Of a stretch of 34,308 nucleotides of DNA, positions 1 to 8,186 are shown one piece after another. The DNA is taken from the NCBI GenBank assembly GCA_017883075.1, contig JADGOI010000015.1, positions 1-34,308 on the forward strand. Direction: 5' to 3'. Under the pieces are notes generated by a model. That model had not been told where the DNA came from. It was given only the letters and a program-made list of their open reading frames with translations, and ran no database searches. This stretch comes from Acidimicrobiales bacterium (GTDB lineage: Bacteria; Actinomycetota; Acidimicrobiia; Acidimicrobiales; RAAP-2). Numbering within the stretch: the first letter of the stretch is position 1; each line of letters opens with the position of its first letter. The position numbers and the translations under genes are program-made.

Positions 1-1
1 C

Positions 2-928
2 TGGCCGGCTCGGGTTGTTCCGGTGTCGTCCACGTCCGCCCAGCTTGAATCCGGGCTGCTCCTCAACCCAGGGAATTACGACCTGTTGTACAACCTCGAC
101 CTGGTTTCTGGCTATGACAGTGTGATCCCCTCGAGGACAGTGGTGGTCGCCAAGTTCATCGAAGGTCAGTCGCTGCAATCACTGACCTCGGACCAGTCGC
201 AAGCGTTCTGGATTCTGCCGAAAGAATCGAGCATCCGCTATGGGCAACTGGCACGGTTTGGCATCTCGGCCATGGCCACGCTGCCCAAATTCACGGTACA
301 GGCCGACTGGGGTGGAGCTGCCCGAGAGGACCTTCCCCAGTCCTCACTCTACGCCGGCGGTGACGGGAACCTCATCGGCTTCGAGGGAACCTCGGTCGGC
401 CCCCGGGTCGTCACCCAGGTGGCGTTGGCCGACAGTGCGTCATCGGCGTTCGAGAAGTTCGTCGCGCCTAGCTTTCCGTGGCAACAACAGGTGGTCCTCG
501 AGAGCAGTCAACTGAACTCACTCTCGGCCGCGACGAAGGCAGCGATCGATGCAATTGCGTCGGGCCAGCCCGTTGCCGCCACCACGTCTTCGATCAAGCC
601 TGGGATCAACTCGCTCAGCATGACTGTGCACAGCACCCGGCCCGGGCTATTGGTCATTCCCCAGAATTGGGACCCGGGATGGACAGCGGAGGTCAATGGT
701 CATGCCGTTCCCCTGCTGCAGGGAAACTATGTACAGCAAGTGGTGCCGGTACCCACCGGTGTGTCAGACGTTGTCCTTCGCTTTCGGCCGCCCGGCTTCG
801 ATTCCGGGGCCACCATCACCGTCGTCTCGCTGTTGGCCATCGGCTTTGTTGCCATCAAGGGCTACACCCGGCGCCGCCCCGCTTCCGTTGCTCCCCGCGT
901 CCCCGCCGTTGCCGCGCGGGGAGAATGA
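2..928 (+). CDS. YfhO-like membrane protein, C-terminal part
   Basis: The frame is open to the left edge, so this is the C-terminal ~308 residues of a longer protein. The visible part is mostly an extracytoplasmic beta-rich region. It ends with a pattern typical of YfhO-type membrane proteins: a WDPGW-x-A-x-VNG stretch (about nt 668-705), a GNY motif, and a segment like VVLRFRPPGF, followed by one membrane helix (about nt 800-860) and a short basic tail. YfhO-family proteins are multi-spanning, GT-C-like membrane proteins linked to glycosylation of lipids or surface polymers; the substrate here is unknown. The glycosyltransferase genes next to it fit an envelope role. Its last 165 bases overlap the end of the convergent gene. 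An arabinofuranosyltransferase-type GT-C protein is an alternative. Confidence 0.6.
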   Translation, partial: WPARVVPVSSTSAQLESGLLLNPGNYDLLYNLDLVSGYDSVIPSRTVVVAKFIEGQSLQSLTSDQSQAFWILPKESSIRYGQLARFGISAMATLPKFTVQADWGGAAREDLPQSSLYAGGDGNLIGFEGTSVGPRVVTQVALADSASSAFEKFVAPSFPWQQQVVLESSQLNSLSAATKAAIDAIASGQPVAATTSSIKPGINSLSMTVHSTRPGLLVIPQNWDPGWTAEVNGHAVPLLQGNYVQQVVPVPTGVSDVVLRFRPPGFDSGATITVVSLLAIGFVAIKGYTRRRPASVAPRVPAVAARGE

Positions 929-2476
929 GTCCGGATCGAGTTGAGTGCTTCTCGCCGGTGCGGGTTCGGGCCCGTCGGGCAGGGTCACCACCTCGGAACT
1001 CACCGGCGGTACCAGCTCACAGAGGAACTGGTAGGCAAAGAGGGTCGGGAACACCTTCAGACCGAGCTTCTCGAATCTTTGGAAGAGGCGCACCGCCAAA
1101 GGGGGGTGATCGTTCATTCCGGGCCCCAGGGCTTCGGCCGGAAATCCGAGGGGAGTCTCCAGAGCGAGGTGATATCCGCCGATCCGAAGGAGGCGCCGGA
1201 AGCTGCGCCGGTTGAAGAATCGGAGGTGTGTCCTGTCGAGTATGCCCCGCTGGTCGTAGTCGAAGGTGCCGATGACTGCCCGGAGTCTCGGATACCAATG
1301 CCCGACGTTCGGCACACTCACCAGCATGAACCCGTCTGGTTTCATGACACTCTTCAGTTCGGAGAGCAGATGCTCGGGGGCGGCCAGGTGTTCCAAGATG
1401 TCGGCCGCCACCACCACGTCGTACCCGCCGCCGACCTGGGTCGGGATCCCCCCTTCGAGGTCGGTTTGGATGAACTGCGACATCCGGTCCGCCACACCGT
1501 CGTAGGTGGACTGATCGATACCGACCACCGTGTGTCGAGCTGCCGAGAGTGCCTCGGCCATCCACCCCGCCGCGCATCCGACATCGAGGATACGGGACGG
1601 CTGCTCTTTCGACAGGCGGGCGATGATGGCCTGGTGTGAACTGGTCACCGCGTCCCTCATGGCGTAGTCGGGCCCGACGGAGGCCAGATGCCCCGAGCCG
1701 AAGCCTTTCTGCTGCAAGCGCCAAGCGAGCGAATCAATGACGACATCCTTGGCGTACTTCATGCCGTTCACATAGGAGACTTCGTCGCCATAGTAGGTGG
1801 GAATGGGAACTTCGCCGATGTGACCGCCGGCGGAGAGAACCTGCAGGAGTATCTCTGTGTCAAAGTCGAATGCGTCACTGTTCCCGTCAAAGTCGATGCT
1901 CCTGAGAACATCGACCGAGTAGGCGCGATACCCCGAGTGCCATTCGCTGAGCTCGACGCCGGTAACCCAATTCTGGAATGTGGTGAGGATGCGGTTACCA
2001 AAGTATTTGTAGAGGGGCATACCACCGCGGCGGGCTCCGCCCCTGGTCGACATACGCGAGCCGAGGACCGCTTTTGCCTCACCGCGCTCGATCGGGGCGA
2101 TGATCTCTTCAATGAGCTCGGGTGCATACTGGCCGTCACCGTGCAACAGCACCACGCAGTCGAGATCATTGTCGATGGCCCAGTGGTACCCCGCTTTCTG
2201 ATTCCCCCCGTATCCGAGGTTCACCGGCTGGCACACGAGGGTGAGTGGCAGTTTCGAGTGGAGTTGACGCCAATCGCCAGCCATCTTGTAGGTGGCATCA
2301 CCTGATCCGTCGTCGCTGAGCCACACCCCGGCGCACCGATCCCAGAACGTTTCGGGAATGCGGTCCAAGACGGCATTGATGGTGCGTTCCGCGTTGTACG
2401 CAACCAGAATGATGCCGACCCGGAAGTCGGTCCCCGGGTCGCGGCGCGGTGCCGGTTTCTTCGCGGCGATGGTCAT
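764..2476 (-). CDS. Fused family 2 glycosyltransferase and SAM methyltransferase
   Basis: A 570-residue two-domain protein. The N-terminal half (about residues 15-250) is a DPM1-like family 2 glycosyltransferase: GIILVAYNAERT at the start of the nucleotide-binding fold, SDDGSGD, and HGDGQY as the metal/nucleotide motif. The C-terminal half (about 280-510) is a UbiG-type methyltransferase with the SAM loop ILDVGCAAGW, an acidic residue in VVGID, and ADILEHL. The likely role is transfer of a sugar to a lipid carrier or polymer plus methylation of a related substrate, in the cytoplasm; the substrates are unknown. I chose ATG 2476 because the frame upstream to 2665 is Arg-rich and unlike any domain, and because ATG 2476 overlaps the stop of a possible small upstream ORF as ATGA. 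The last ~60 residues are low-complexity Gly/Asp/Ser and run antisense into the neighbouring gene. Confidence 0.85.
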   Translation of the reverse strand: MTIAAKKPAPRRDPGTDFRVGIILVAYNAERTINAVLDRIPETFWDRCAGVWLSDDGSGDATYKMAGDWRQLHSKLPLTLVCQPVNLGYGGNQKAGYHWAIDNDLDCVVLLHGDGQYAPELIEEIIAPIERGEAKAVLGSRMSTRGGARRGGMPLYKYFGNRILTTFQNWVTGVELSEWHSGYRAYSVDVLRSIDFDGNSDAFDFDTEILLQVLSAGGHIGEVPIPTYYGDEVSYVNGMKYAKDVVIDSLAWRLQQKGFGSGHLASVGPDYAMRDAVTSSHQAIIARLSKEQPSRILDVGCAAGWMAEALSAARHTVVGIDQSTYDGVADRMSQFIQTDLEGGIPTQVGGGYDVVVAADILEHLAAPEHLLSELKSVMKPDGFMLVSVPNVGHWYPRLRAVIGTFDYDQRGILDRTHLRFFNRRSFRRLLRIGGYHLALETPLGFPAEALGPGMNDHPPLAVRLFQRFEKLGLKVFPTLFAYQFLCELVPPVSSEVVTLPDGPEPAPARSTQLDPDSFSPRGNGGDAGSNGSGAAPGVALDGNKADGQQRDDGDGGPGIEAGRPKAKDNV

Positions 2477-2643
2477 ACCCACTCCATGGCGATCACCATG
2501 CCGGTGGGGTCGTCCGGTGCCGCGCCGGGTTTGCCGCTCTCGAGTCCGGCCCGCGACTGTTCGCCGATGACCTCGCGGCCTCTCTCTTTCACCAACGGCA
2601 AGAGTACTCTTTCTGGTCTGGCCAAACCGGCACAACTTCCCAT
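2473..2643 (-). CDS. Possible small ORF coupled to the GT2-methyltransferase gene
   Basis: A 56-residue reading frame from ATG 2643 that ends in a TGA sharing ATGA with the start of the downstream GT2-methyltransferase gene. The same 4-bp overlap joins several gene pairs in this window, which is the main reason to list it. The middle is mixed charge (LVKERGREVIGEQSR) and the end is short and hydrophobic (GMVIAMEWV). No family is recognised and no clear ribosome binding site precedes it. It may instead be untranslated leader. Confidence 0.3.
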   Translation of the reverse strand: MGSCAGLARPERVLLPLVKERGREVIGEQSRAGLESGKPGAAPDDPTGMVIAMEWV

Positions 2644-2721
2644 GGCCCTGGGACTTGTGGCGCAAAAGGTGCAGGTCGGAGGGGTGGTGGGCCTGCCCTC
2701 CCAGCTCGGAGGGACCCCATA

Positions 2722-2731
2722 AATCTACACT
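2722..2731. promoter_or_regulatory. Candidate divergent -10 elements
   Basis: Between the two divergent glycosyltransferase genes lies the only AT-rich patch. TACACT (2726-2731) could be a -10 for the plus-strand mannosyltransferase, and TAGATT on the minus strand (2727-2722) could be one for the GT2 fusion. No good -35 elements are visible. Confidence 0.25.
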
Positions 2732-2748
2732 GTTAGCGTTCGCTCCCT

Positions 2749-4050
2749 GTGGGGACCGCGCTGCACACGACGTCGAGCGGATCCGTCAGTCCTTTGAGGG
2801 AGCCGGACCGGCCGGGTGGGTCGGGACGGCCAACGACGCCCTGGTGGCCGGCAGCATGGATAGCGATGTCCCGAATAGCGATCGGAGCGATCGGGGGTCA
2901 TCTGGTCGTGGTGCTGTTCCCCGGCTCCATGCAGCACAGCCGGCTCGGCACCCTGAGCAGTGGAACGTGGTTCGGGGTCTTCGATCGTTGGGATGCCGGG
3001 TACTACACGACGATTGCCGCCCATGGCTACCCACGCGCACCTGCACCTCTGCGGGTCTTCTTCCCGGGTTACCCGCTGGTGGTGCGGGTGGCCCACGACC
3101 TCACCGGTGGAGGTCTGACCTACAGCCAGGCCGGGTGCATCGTTTCGTGGTCGGCAATGGTGGCAGCCTCCCTGTTGCTCTTCGGGTTGGTGGACCGCCG
3201 GTTCGGGAGCCGCGCCGCCCTTGTCTCGGTGGTGCTGTTCTGCTGGTTCCCCACTTCGTGCTTTCTGCTCGCTCCCTACAGCGAGGCCCTCTTCATCCTC
3301 GAGATCCTCATCGTCGTCACCCTCATCGAACGGGGCGGCTGGTGGCCGGCCGCCTTGGTAGGTGGCTTCGCCTCGGCAACATCTCCCGAGGGGGTGGTAC
3401 TGGCCATCGCCATCGTCATCGCCGCACTGATCGGGTGCCGGGGCCTGTGGCGAACGGCGGGTTACGGGTTGGCCAGCGTATGGGGACTGGCGGCATACAC
3501 GGTGTTTCTGGGTGTGCACTTCGGTGATCCGCTGGCCTATGTCACCGAGGAGGGCAACTGGCACCGGTTGACCCGGTTCCCCTTCACCGGGATTGTCCAC
3601 AACATCGGATCCATTCGCCACGTGATGGACGAGCGGGGGCCGGTCCCGGTCGGGTACGGCTTCGTGAGGACCAACATCGTCTGGGCCTGGATCGTCAACG
3701 ACGCCATCGTGGTGGTGGCCGCCGCCGCCCTTGTCTATCTGGTGGTGATCGCGGCGCCCGTTCGGCGGGCAGACACCGCGCCGCGAGCAGAAGTGCGGTT
3801 TCCCGTGCCCTGGATCGTGATCCTGGCCGGGGTGGTGGGGATCGTGTCGGTGACCTCCATCCGGTTCGCCGGCACCCTCACGTCGACCGAGGGCGATGCC
3901 CGTTTGATCAGCGTGGCCTTCCCCCTCTACCCGGCACTGTATGTGATGACCCGCCGATGGCAGGTCGCGGTTGTCGCCCTGACGGCCGCCTCCATCGGCG
4001 GCGCGCTGTTCGTCCAGGCGATGTTCAACCTCGGGTACTGGGTGGTCTGA
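2749..4050 (+). CDS. PIG-V-like membrane mannosyltransferase
   Basis: A multi-spanning membrane protein of up to 433 residues. It carries the pattern of the PIG-V/GT-C group: FDRWDAGYY followed by AAHGYP in the first lumenal loop, then FFPGYPLVVR, then many hydrophobic helices. Homologues use a polyprenyl-phosphate sugar donor and act on the outer face of the membrane; the acceptor here is unknown. The start is uncertain. GTG 2749 gives a ~39-residue polar N-terminus without a ribosome binding site, while ATG 2866 (MSRIAIG) starts just before the first hydrophobic helix and gives 394 residues. It is divergent from the GT2-methyltransferase gene, and both fit cell-envelope glycosylation. Confidence 0.7.
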   Translation: MGTALHTTSSGSVSPLREPDRPGGSGRPTTPWWPAAWIAMSRIAIGAIGGHLVVVLFPGSMQHSRLGTLSSGTWFGVFDRWDAGYYTTIAAHGYPRAPAPLRVFFPGYPLVVRVAHDLTGGGLTYSQAGCIVSWSAMVAASLLLFGLVDRRFGSRAALVSVVLFCWFPTSCFLLAPYSEALFILEILIVVTLIERGGWWPAALVGGFASATSPEGVVLAIAIVIAALIGCRGLWRTAGYGLASVWGLAAYTVFLGVHFGDPLAYVTEEGNWHRLTRFPFTGIVHNIGSIRHVMDERGPVPVGYGFVRTNIVWAWIVNDAIVVVAAAALVYLVVIAAPVRRADTAPRAEVRFPVPWIVILAGVVGIVSVTSIRFAGTLTSTEGDARLISVAFPLYPALYVMTRRWQVAVVALTAASIGGALFVQAMFNLGYWVV

Positions 4051-4093
4051 GATGCGCCGGGGAACGTCACACACAGAGGCCGGGCCAGCTCAG

Positions 4094-5347
<1,254 letters not shown>

Positions 5348-5377
5348 TTCGTTGAACCCGACACCAGGAGACGCACA

Positions 5378-6172
5378 GTGAGTGGAACCGAGCATCTGAA
5401 CTTCGAGATTCAGGGGTCGACCGCCATCGTCACCATGAACCGACCGGAGGCGAAGAACGCCTTATCGGGTCCCATGCTGGTGGGCATGGTCGACGCCTGG
5501 TACGAGATCGATTCCAATGACGACATCCGGTGCGCCATCCTCACCGGTGCCGGTGGCACTTTCTGTGCGGGGATGGATCTCAAGTCGATGTCGGGTCCCG
5601 GCATGGAGTCGGTCCAGGACCGGATGGCCGAAGATCCCGATCTTCACTGGAAGGCCCTGCTTCGGCACTACTCGCTGAAAAAGCCGCTCATCGCCGCGGT
5701 GGAAGGGTGGGCGGTGGCCGGCGGCACCGAGATCCTGCAGGCCACCGACATCCGGGTGGCCGGTGAAAGCGCCAAATTCGGTGTCTTCGAGGCTCGTCGG
5801 GGCTTGTTTCCACTCGGTGGTTCGACAGTGCGCCTGCGGCGTCAGATCCCGTTCACGGTGGCCATGGACCTGTTGCTCACCGCTAGGGAGGTCTCTGCCC
5901 GGGAGGCCAAGGAGATCGGCCTGATCGGCCGGGTGGTACCCGATGGGACAGCACTCGACACCGCGCTGGAGATCGCCGAGGTGATCGCGGCCAACGGGCC
6001 ACTGGCCGTGGAGGCGATCAAGGCCTCGGTCAAGGCCACCGAAGGTATTCCCGAGGAACAGGCGCTCAAGATGGAGCTCGAGTTCGGCTGGCCGATCTTC
6101 GCCACCGAGGATGCCAAAGAGGGACAGAAGGCGTTCGCCGAAAAACGTCCGGCCAACTTCCAGCGTCGGTGA
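5378..6172 (+). CDS. EchA19-like enoyl-CoA hydratase
   Basis: A 264-residue crotonase-family protein that would hydrate a 2-enoyl-CoA in beta-oxidation. The first oxyanion-hole segment is [19 protein letters not shown] and the second is [20 protein letters not shown], followed by [17 protein letters not shown] where a catalytic Glu is expected. The end, DDAKEGxxAFxEKRxxNFQ-like, closely recalls M. tuberculosis EchA19, which hydrates cholesterol side-chain enoyl-CoAs. GTG 5378 is chosen for AGGAG at 5366-5370. It lies 30 bases after the thiolase and overlaps the next gene by 4 bases (GTGA), so the three are probably co-transcribed under the KstR-like operator. Steroid specificity is inferred. 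Confidence 0.88.
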   Translation: MSGTEHLNFEIQGSTAIVTMNRPEAKNALSGPMLVGMVDAWYEIDSNDDIRCAILTGAGGTFCAGMDLKSMSGPGMESVQDRMAEDPDLHWKALLRHYSLKKPLIAAVEGWAVAGGTEILQATDIRVAGESAKFGVFEARRGLFPLGGSTVRLRRQIPFTVAMDLLLTAREVSAREAKEIGLIGRVVPDGTALDTALEIAEVIAANGPLAVEAIKASVKATEGIPEEQALKMELEFGWPIFATEDAKEGQKAFAEKRPANFQRR

Positions 6173-6945
6173 GCCTTCTCGATCCCGACCGGGACCCCCG
6201 CACCGAGACCGGTAGCCCCCGGCGCCGATTGGCCGCGGCCTTACGACAGATGATCACCGCCACGGTGGCTGCTGACCTCGATGATGCCGCCATCACCGAG
6301 GCGGCCGAAGCGGTCGAAGGCCTCCATGCCGCACTTTCGGCCGCCGCCGGCCCGGTGAAGCGACCGAGGGGACAGCCCGACATCGCCTCGGCCGCCCAGG
6401 AGTTCTTTCCGACCAGTCCGGTGATGGGCCTGGCCAATCCGATTTCCCCTCCGGTGGTGGTGAGTGTGGTCGATGGGGTTGACGGCGGGCCCAGGGAGAT
6501 ACGGGCGGTGGCCACCTTCGACTACGCCTACGAGGGCCCTCCGACCTGTGTCCACGGAGGAGTGATCGCCGAGACCTTTGACGAGGTGCTCGGAGCCGCC
6601 AACATGGTGGCCGGCAATCACGGCATGACCGGCACCCTCACCGTGCGGTACCGGAAGCCGACCCCACTCCGCACCGAACTACGGATCGAGGCGCGCTACT
6701 TGGGCCGCGACGGCCGCAAAATCCGATCGTGGGCCGGGATGTACCACGGAGACGTCCTCACCGCCGAGGCCGACGGGCTGTTCATCGATGTGGCCCCGGC
6801 ACAGTTCCTGGCCATCGCCGAGGGGAATATCGACAGTGCCGACCCGGTGATGGTGGCGGCCATCCGGGCCGAGGCGGCCCGGGAAGGGGCGGCCTCCGAC
6901 GTACAGGTGGTCGACCAGACAGGTTCATTGCCCGCCCCGGGATGA
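6169..6945 (+). CDS. PaaI-type hotdog acyl-CoA thioesterase
   Basis: A 258-residue protein with a hotdog thioesterase domain in its second half. The diagnostic stretch is [18 protein letters not shown] (about residues 129-146), as in PaaI/THEM4-like enzymes that hydrolyse acyl-CoA. The first ~75 residues form an Ala-rich, probably helical extension. GTG 6169 overlaps the hydratase stop as GTGA, which indicates translational coupling and fixes the start. In this operon it may recycle CoA from dead-end or toxic acyl-CoA intermediates, which is inference. The downstream strand is taken up by a gene relic and a second operator. Confidence 0.75.
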   Translation: MSLLDPDRDPRTETGSPRRRLAAALRQMITATVAADLDDAAITEAAEAVEGLHAALSAAAGPVKRPRGQPDIASAAQEFFPTSPVMGLANPISPPVVVSVVDGVDGGPREIRAVATFDYAYEGPPTCVHGGVIAETFDEVLGAANMVAGNHGMTGTLTVRYRKPTPLRTELRIEARYLGRDGRKIRSWAGMYHGDVLTAEADGLFIDVAPAQFLAIAEGNIDSADPVMVAAIRAEAAREGAASDVQVVDQTGSLPAPG

Positions 6946-6976
6946 ACCATGGGGTGCCATGGCTGATCGGTGGGGT

Positions 6977-7132
6977 CTCCTCGGCCAACTCGGGTGAGCC
7001 TCCCACGCCCTCCTGCGGCTCGACTGCCCCCATCACCTCTTCGCCCCATTCGTCGTGGGGAACAGCGAAGACGGCGACGTCGCCGATCTTCGGGAAGCCG
7101 AGGAGCACGTTTTCGATTTCGGTCGGACAGGA
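6977..7132 (-). pseudogene. Relic of a FadD-type acyl-CoA synthetase, C-terminal domain
   Basis: On the minus strand about 50 codons read PTEIENVLLGFPKIGDVAVF, then AVPHDEWGEEV and EPQEGVGGSPELAEE. This is the hinge-proximal part of the C-terminal domain of AMP-binding acyl-CoA ligases (usual form: NIYPxEIExVLxxHPxVxDVAVxGVPDxxWGE). Homology stops abruptly on both sides: the preceding residues lack the GGxNI motif, and the catalytic-lysine segment after ELAEE is missing. It is therefore a remnant, not a gene. It sits between the thioesterase and the SDR in a steroid/lipid cluster, where a FadD gene would be expected, so it may mark a decayed or rearranged ligase gene. Confidence 0.7.
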
Positions 7133-7181
7133 TGGCGACGCCAGCGCCCCGCGGCCGGGTGGCGCCGAACCTGGGCAGACG

Positions 7182-7197
7182 CTAGAACATGTTCTAG
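7182..7197. promoter_or_regulatory. KstR-like operator upstream of the SDR gene
   Basis: CTAGAACATGTTCTAG is a perfect 16-bp palindrome matching TNNAACNNGTTNNA and sharing both half-sites with the operator at 4094-4107. TAGTCT (7195-7200) overlaps its right end in the position that TATACT has at the first site. The SDR start codon is 50 bases downstream. Confidence 0.75.
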
Positions 7198-7247
7198 TCT
7201 TTGGGAGACCTACCTGAACCCCACTGGAACCATGAGGAGTAGCACGC

Positions 7248-8168
7248 ATGAGCGGATTTCTGAGCGGCAAGGTCGTAGCCATCACCGGTGCAGGCGGTGG
7301 GATCGGTCGGGCCGTGGCGCTGGCGGCGGCGGCCGAGGGGGCCAGGATCGTGGTCGCGGACATCGGTGTGTCCCTCGATGGCGGGGACCCACAGAGCCAG
7401 GTGGCCGAGGCGGTGGTGGCCGAAATCGAAGCTGCCGGAGGCGAGGCCGTGGCCGTGGCCGAGAGCGTCACCACGTTGGCCGGTGGCGAGAAGATCATCG
7501 GGGCCGGCGTGGAGAAGTGGGGCCGTATCGATGGAGTGGTAGCAGTGGCCGGCATCCTGCGGGAGCGCATGCTCTTCAACATGGCCGAGGATGAGTGGGA
7601 TGCGGTGATCGAGACTCACCTGAAGGGGCATTTCACGGTATTTCGGGCCGCGTCGGCCATCATGCGTAAGCAGGAAGGTGGCGGTTCGTTGGTCGCCTTC
7701 ACCTCTGGAGCTTTCGCCGGCAGCGTGGCCCAGGCAAACTACGCGTCGGCCAAGGGTGGCATCGTCTCGCTGGTGCGCTCGGCCGCGGCCGGGCTCCACC
7801 GCTACGGCATCACCGCCAATGCGGTGGCCCCGGTGGCCCGCACCCGGATGTCGGCCAACGTCCCGATGGACCTGGCGGAGATGGGGGACCCCGAGGATGT
7901 CGCCCCGTTGGTCGTCTACTTGTTGTCGGACAAGGCCAAGCACGTGACCGGACAGGTGTACACCTCGGTGGGCCCGAAGATCGCGGTGTGGAACCAACCT
8001 CGCGAGGTCCGGGCCGTCTACGCCGAGGGTCGCTGGACCCCCGATCAGATTGCCGCCCGACTGGACTCGACGGTTGGGCAGGAGCGCATGCCCCTGCTCG
8101 ACCAACTCGAGGCGTACCGTAAGGCGGCCGAGGAGAAGGCCGCGGCTGAGAAGGGTGCCGCTCGGTAG
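7248..8168 (+). CDS. Short-chain dehydrogenase, steroid/lipid catabolism type
   Basis: A 306-residue SDR. The Rossmann nucleotide motif is ITGAGGGIGRAVA (about residues 13-25), and the active site has Ser in TSGAF and Tyr/Lys in NYASAKGG. After the core (~250 residues) comes a helical, Ala/Glu/Lys-rich tail, as in the ~300-residue SDR encoded near fadA5 in M. tuberculosis (Rv3548c type). It probably oxidises a hydroxyacyl-CoA or hydroxysteroid with NAD(P). ATG 7248 follows AGGAG (7235-7239). It has its own KstR-like operator and is monocistronic, ending 18 bases before a convergent gene. The exact substrate cannot be read from the sequence. Confidence 0.85.
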   Translation: MSGFLSGKVVAITGAGGGIGRAVALAAAAEGARIVVADIGVSLDGGDPQSQVAEAVVAEIEAAGGEAVAVAESVTTLAGGEKIIGAGVEKWGRIDGVVAVAGILRERMLFNMAEDEWDAVIETHLKGHFTVFRAASAIMRKQEGGGSLVAFTSGAFAGSVAQANYASAKGGIVSLVRSAAAGLHRYGITANAVAPVARTRMSANVPMDLAEMGDPEDVAPLVVYLLSDKAKHVTGQVYTSVGPKIAVWNQPREVRAVYAEGRWTPDQIAARLDSTVGQERMPLLDQLEAYRKAAEEKAAAEKGAAR

Positions 8169-8186
8169 GTTGCCGCTTCCCGGCAG

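Noticed and set aside
2725-4074. Long minus-strand open frame opposite the mannosyltransferase gene
   Set aside because: Composition is His/Arg/Gly/Asp-rich with no domain; it is the antisense shadow of a clear membrane protein gene.
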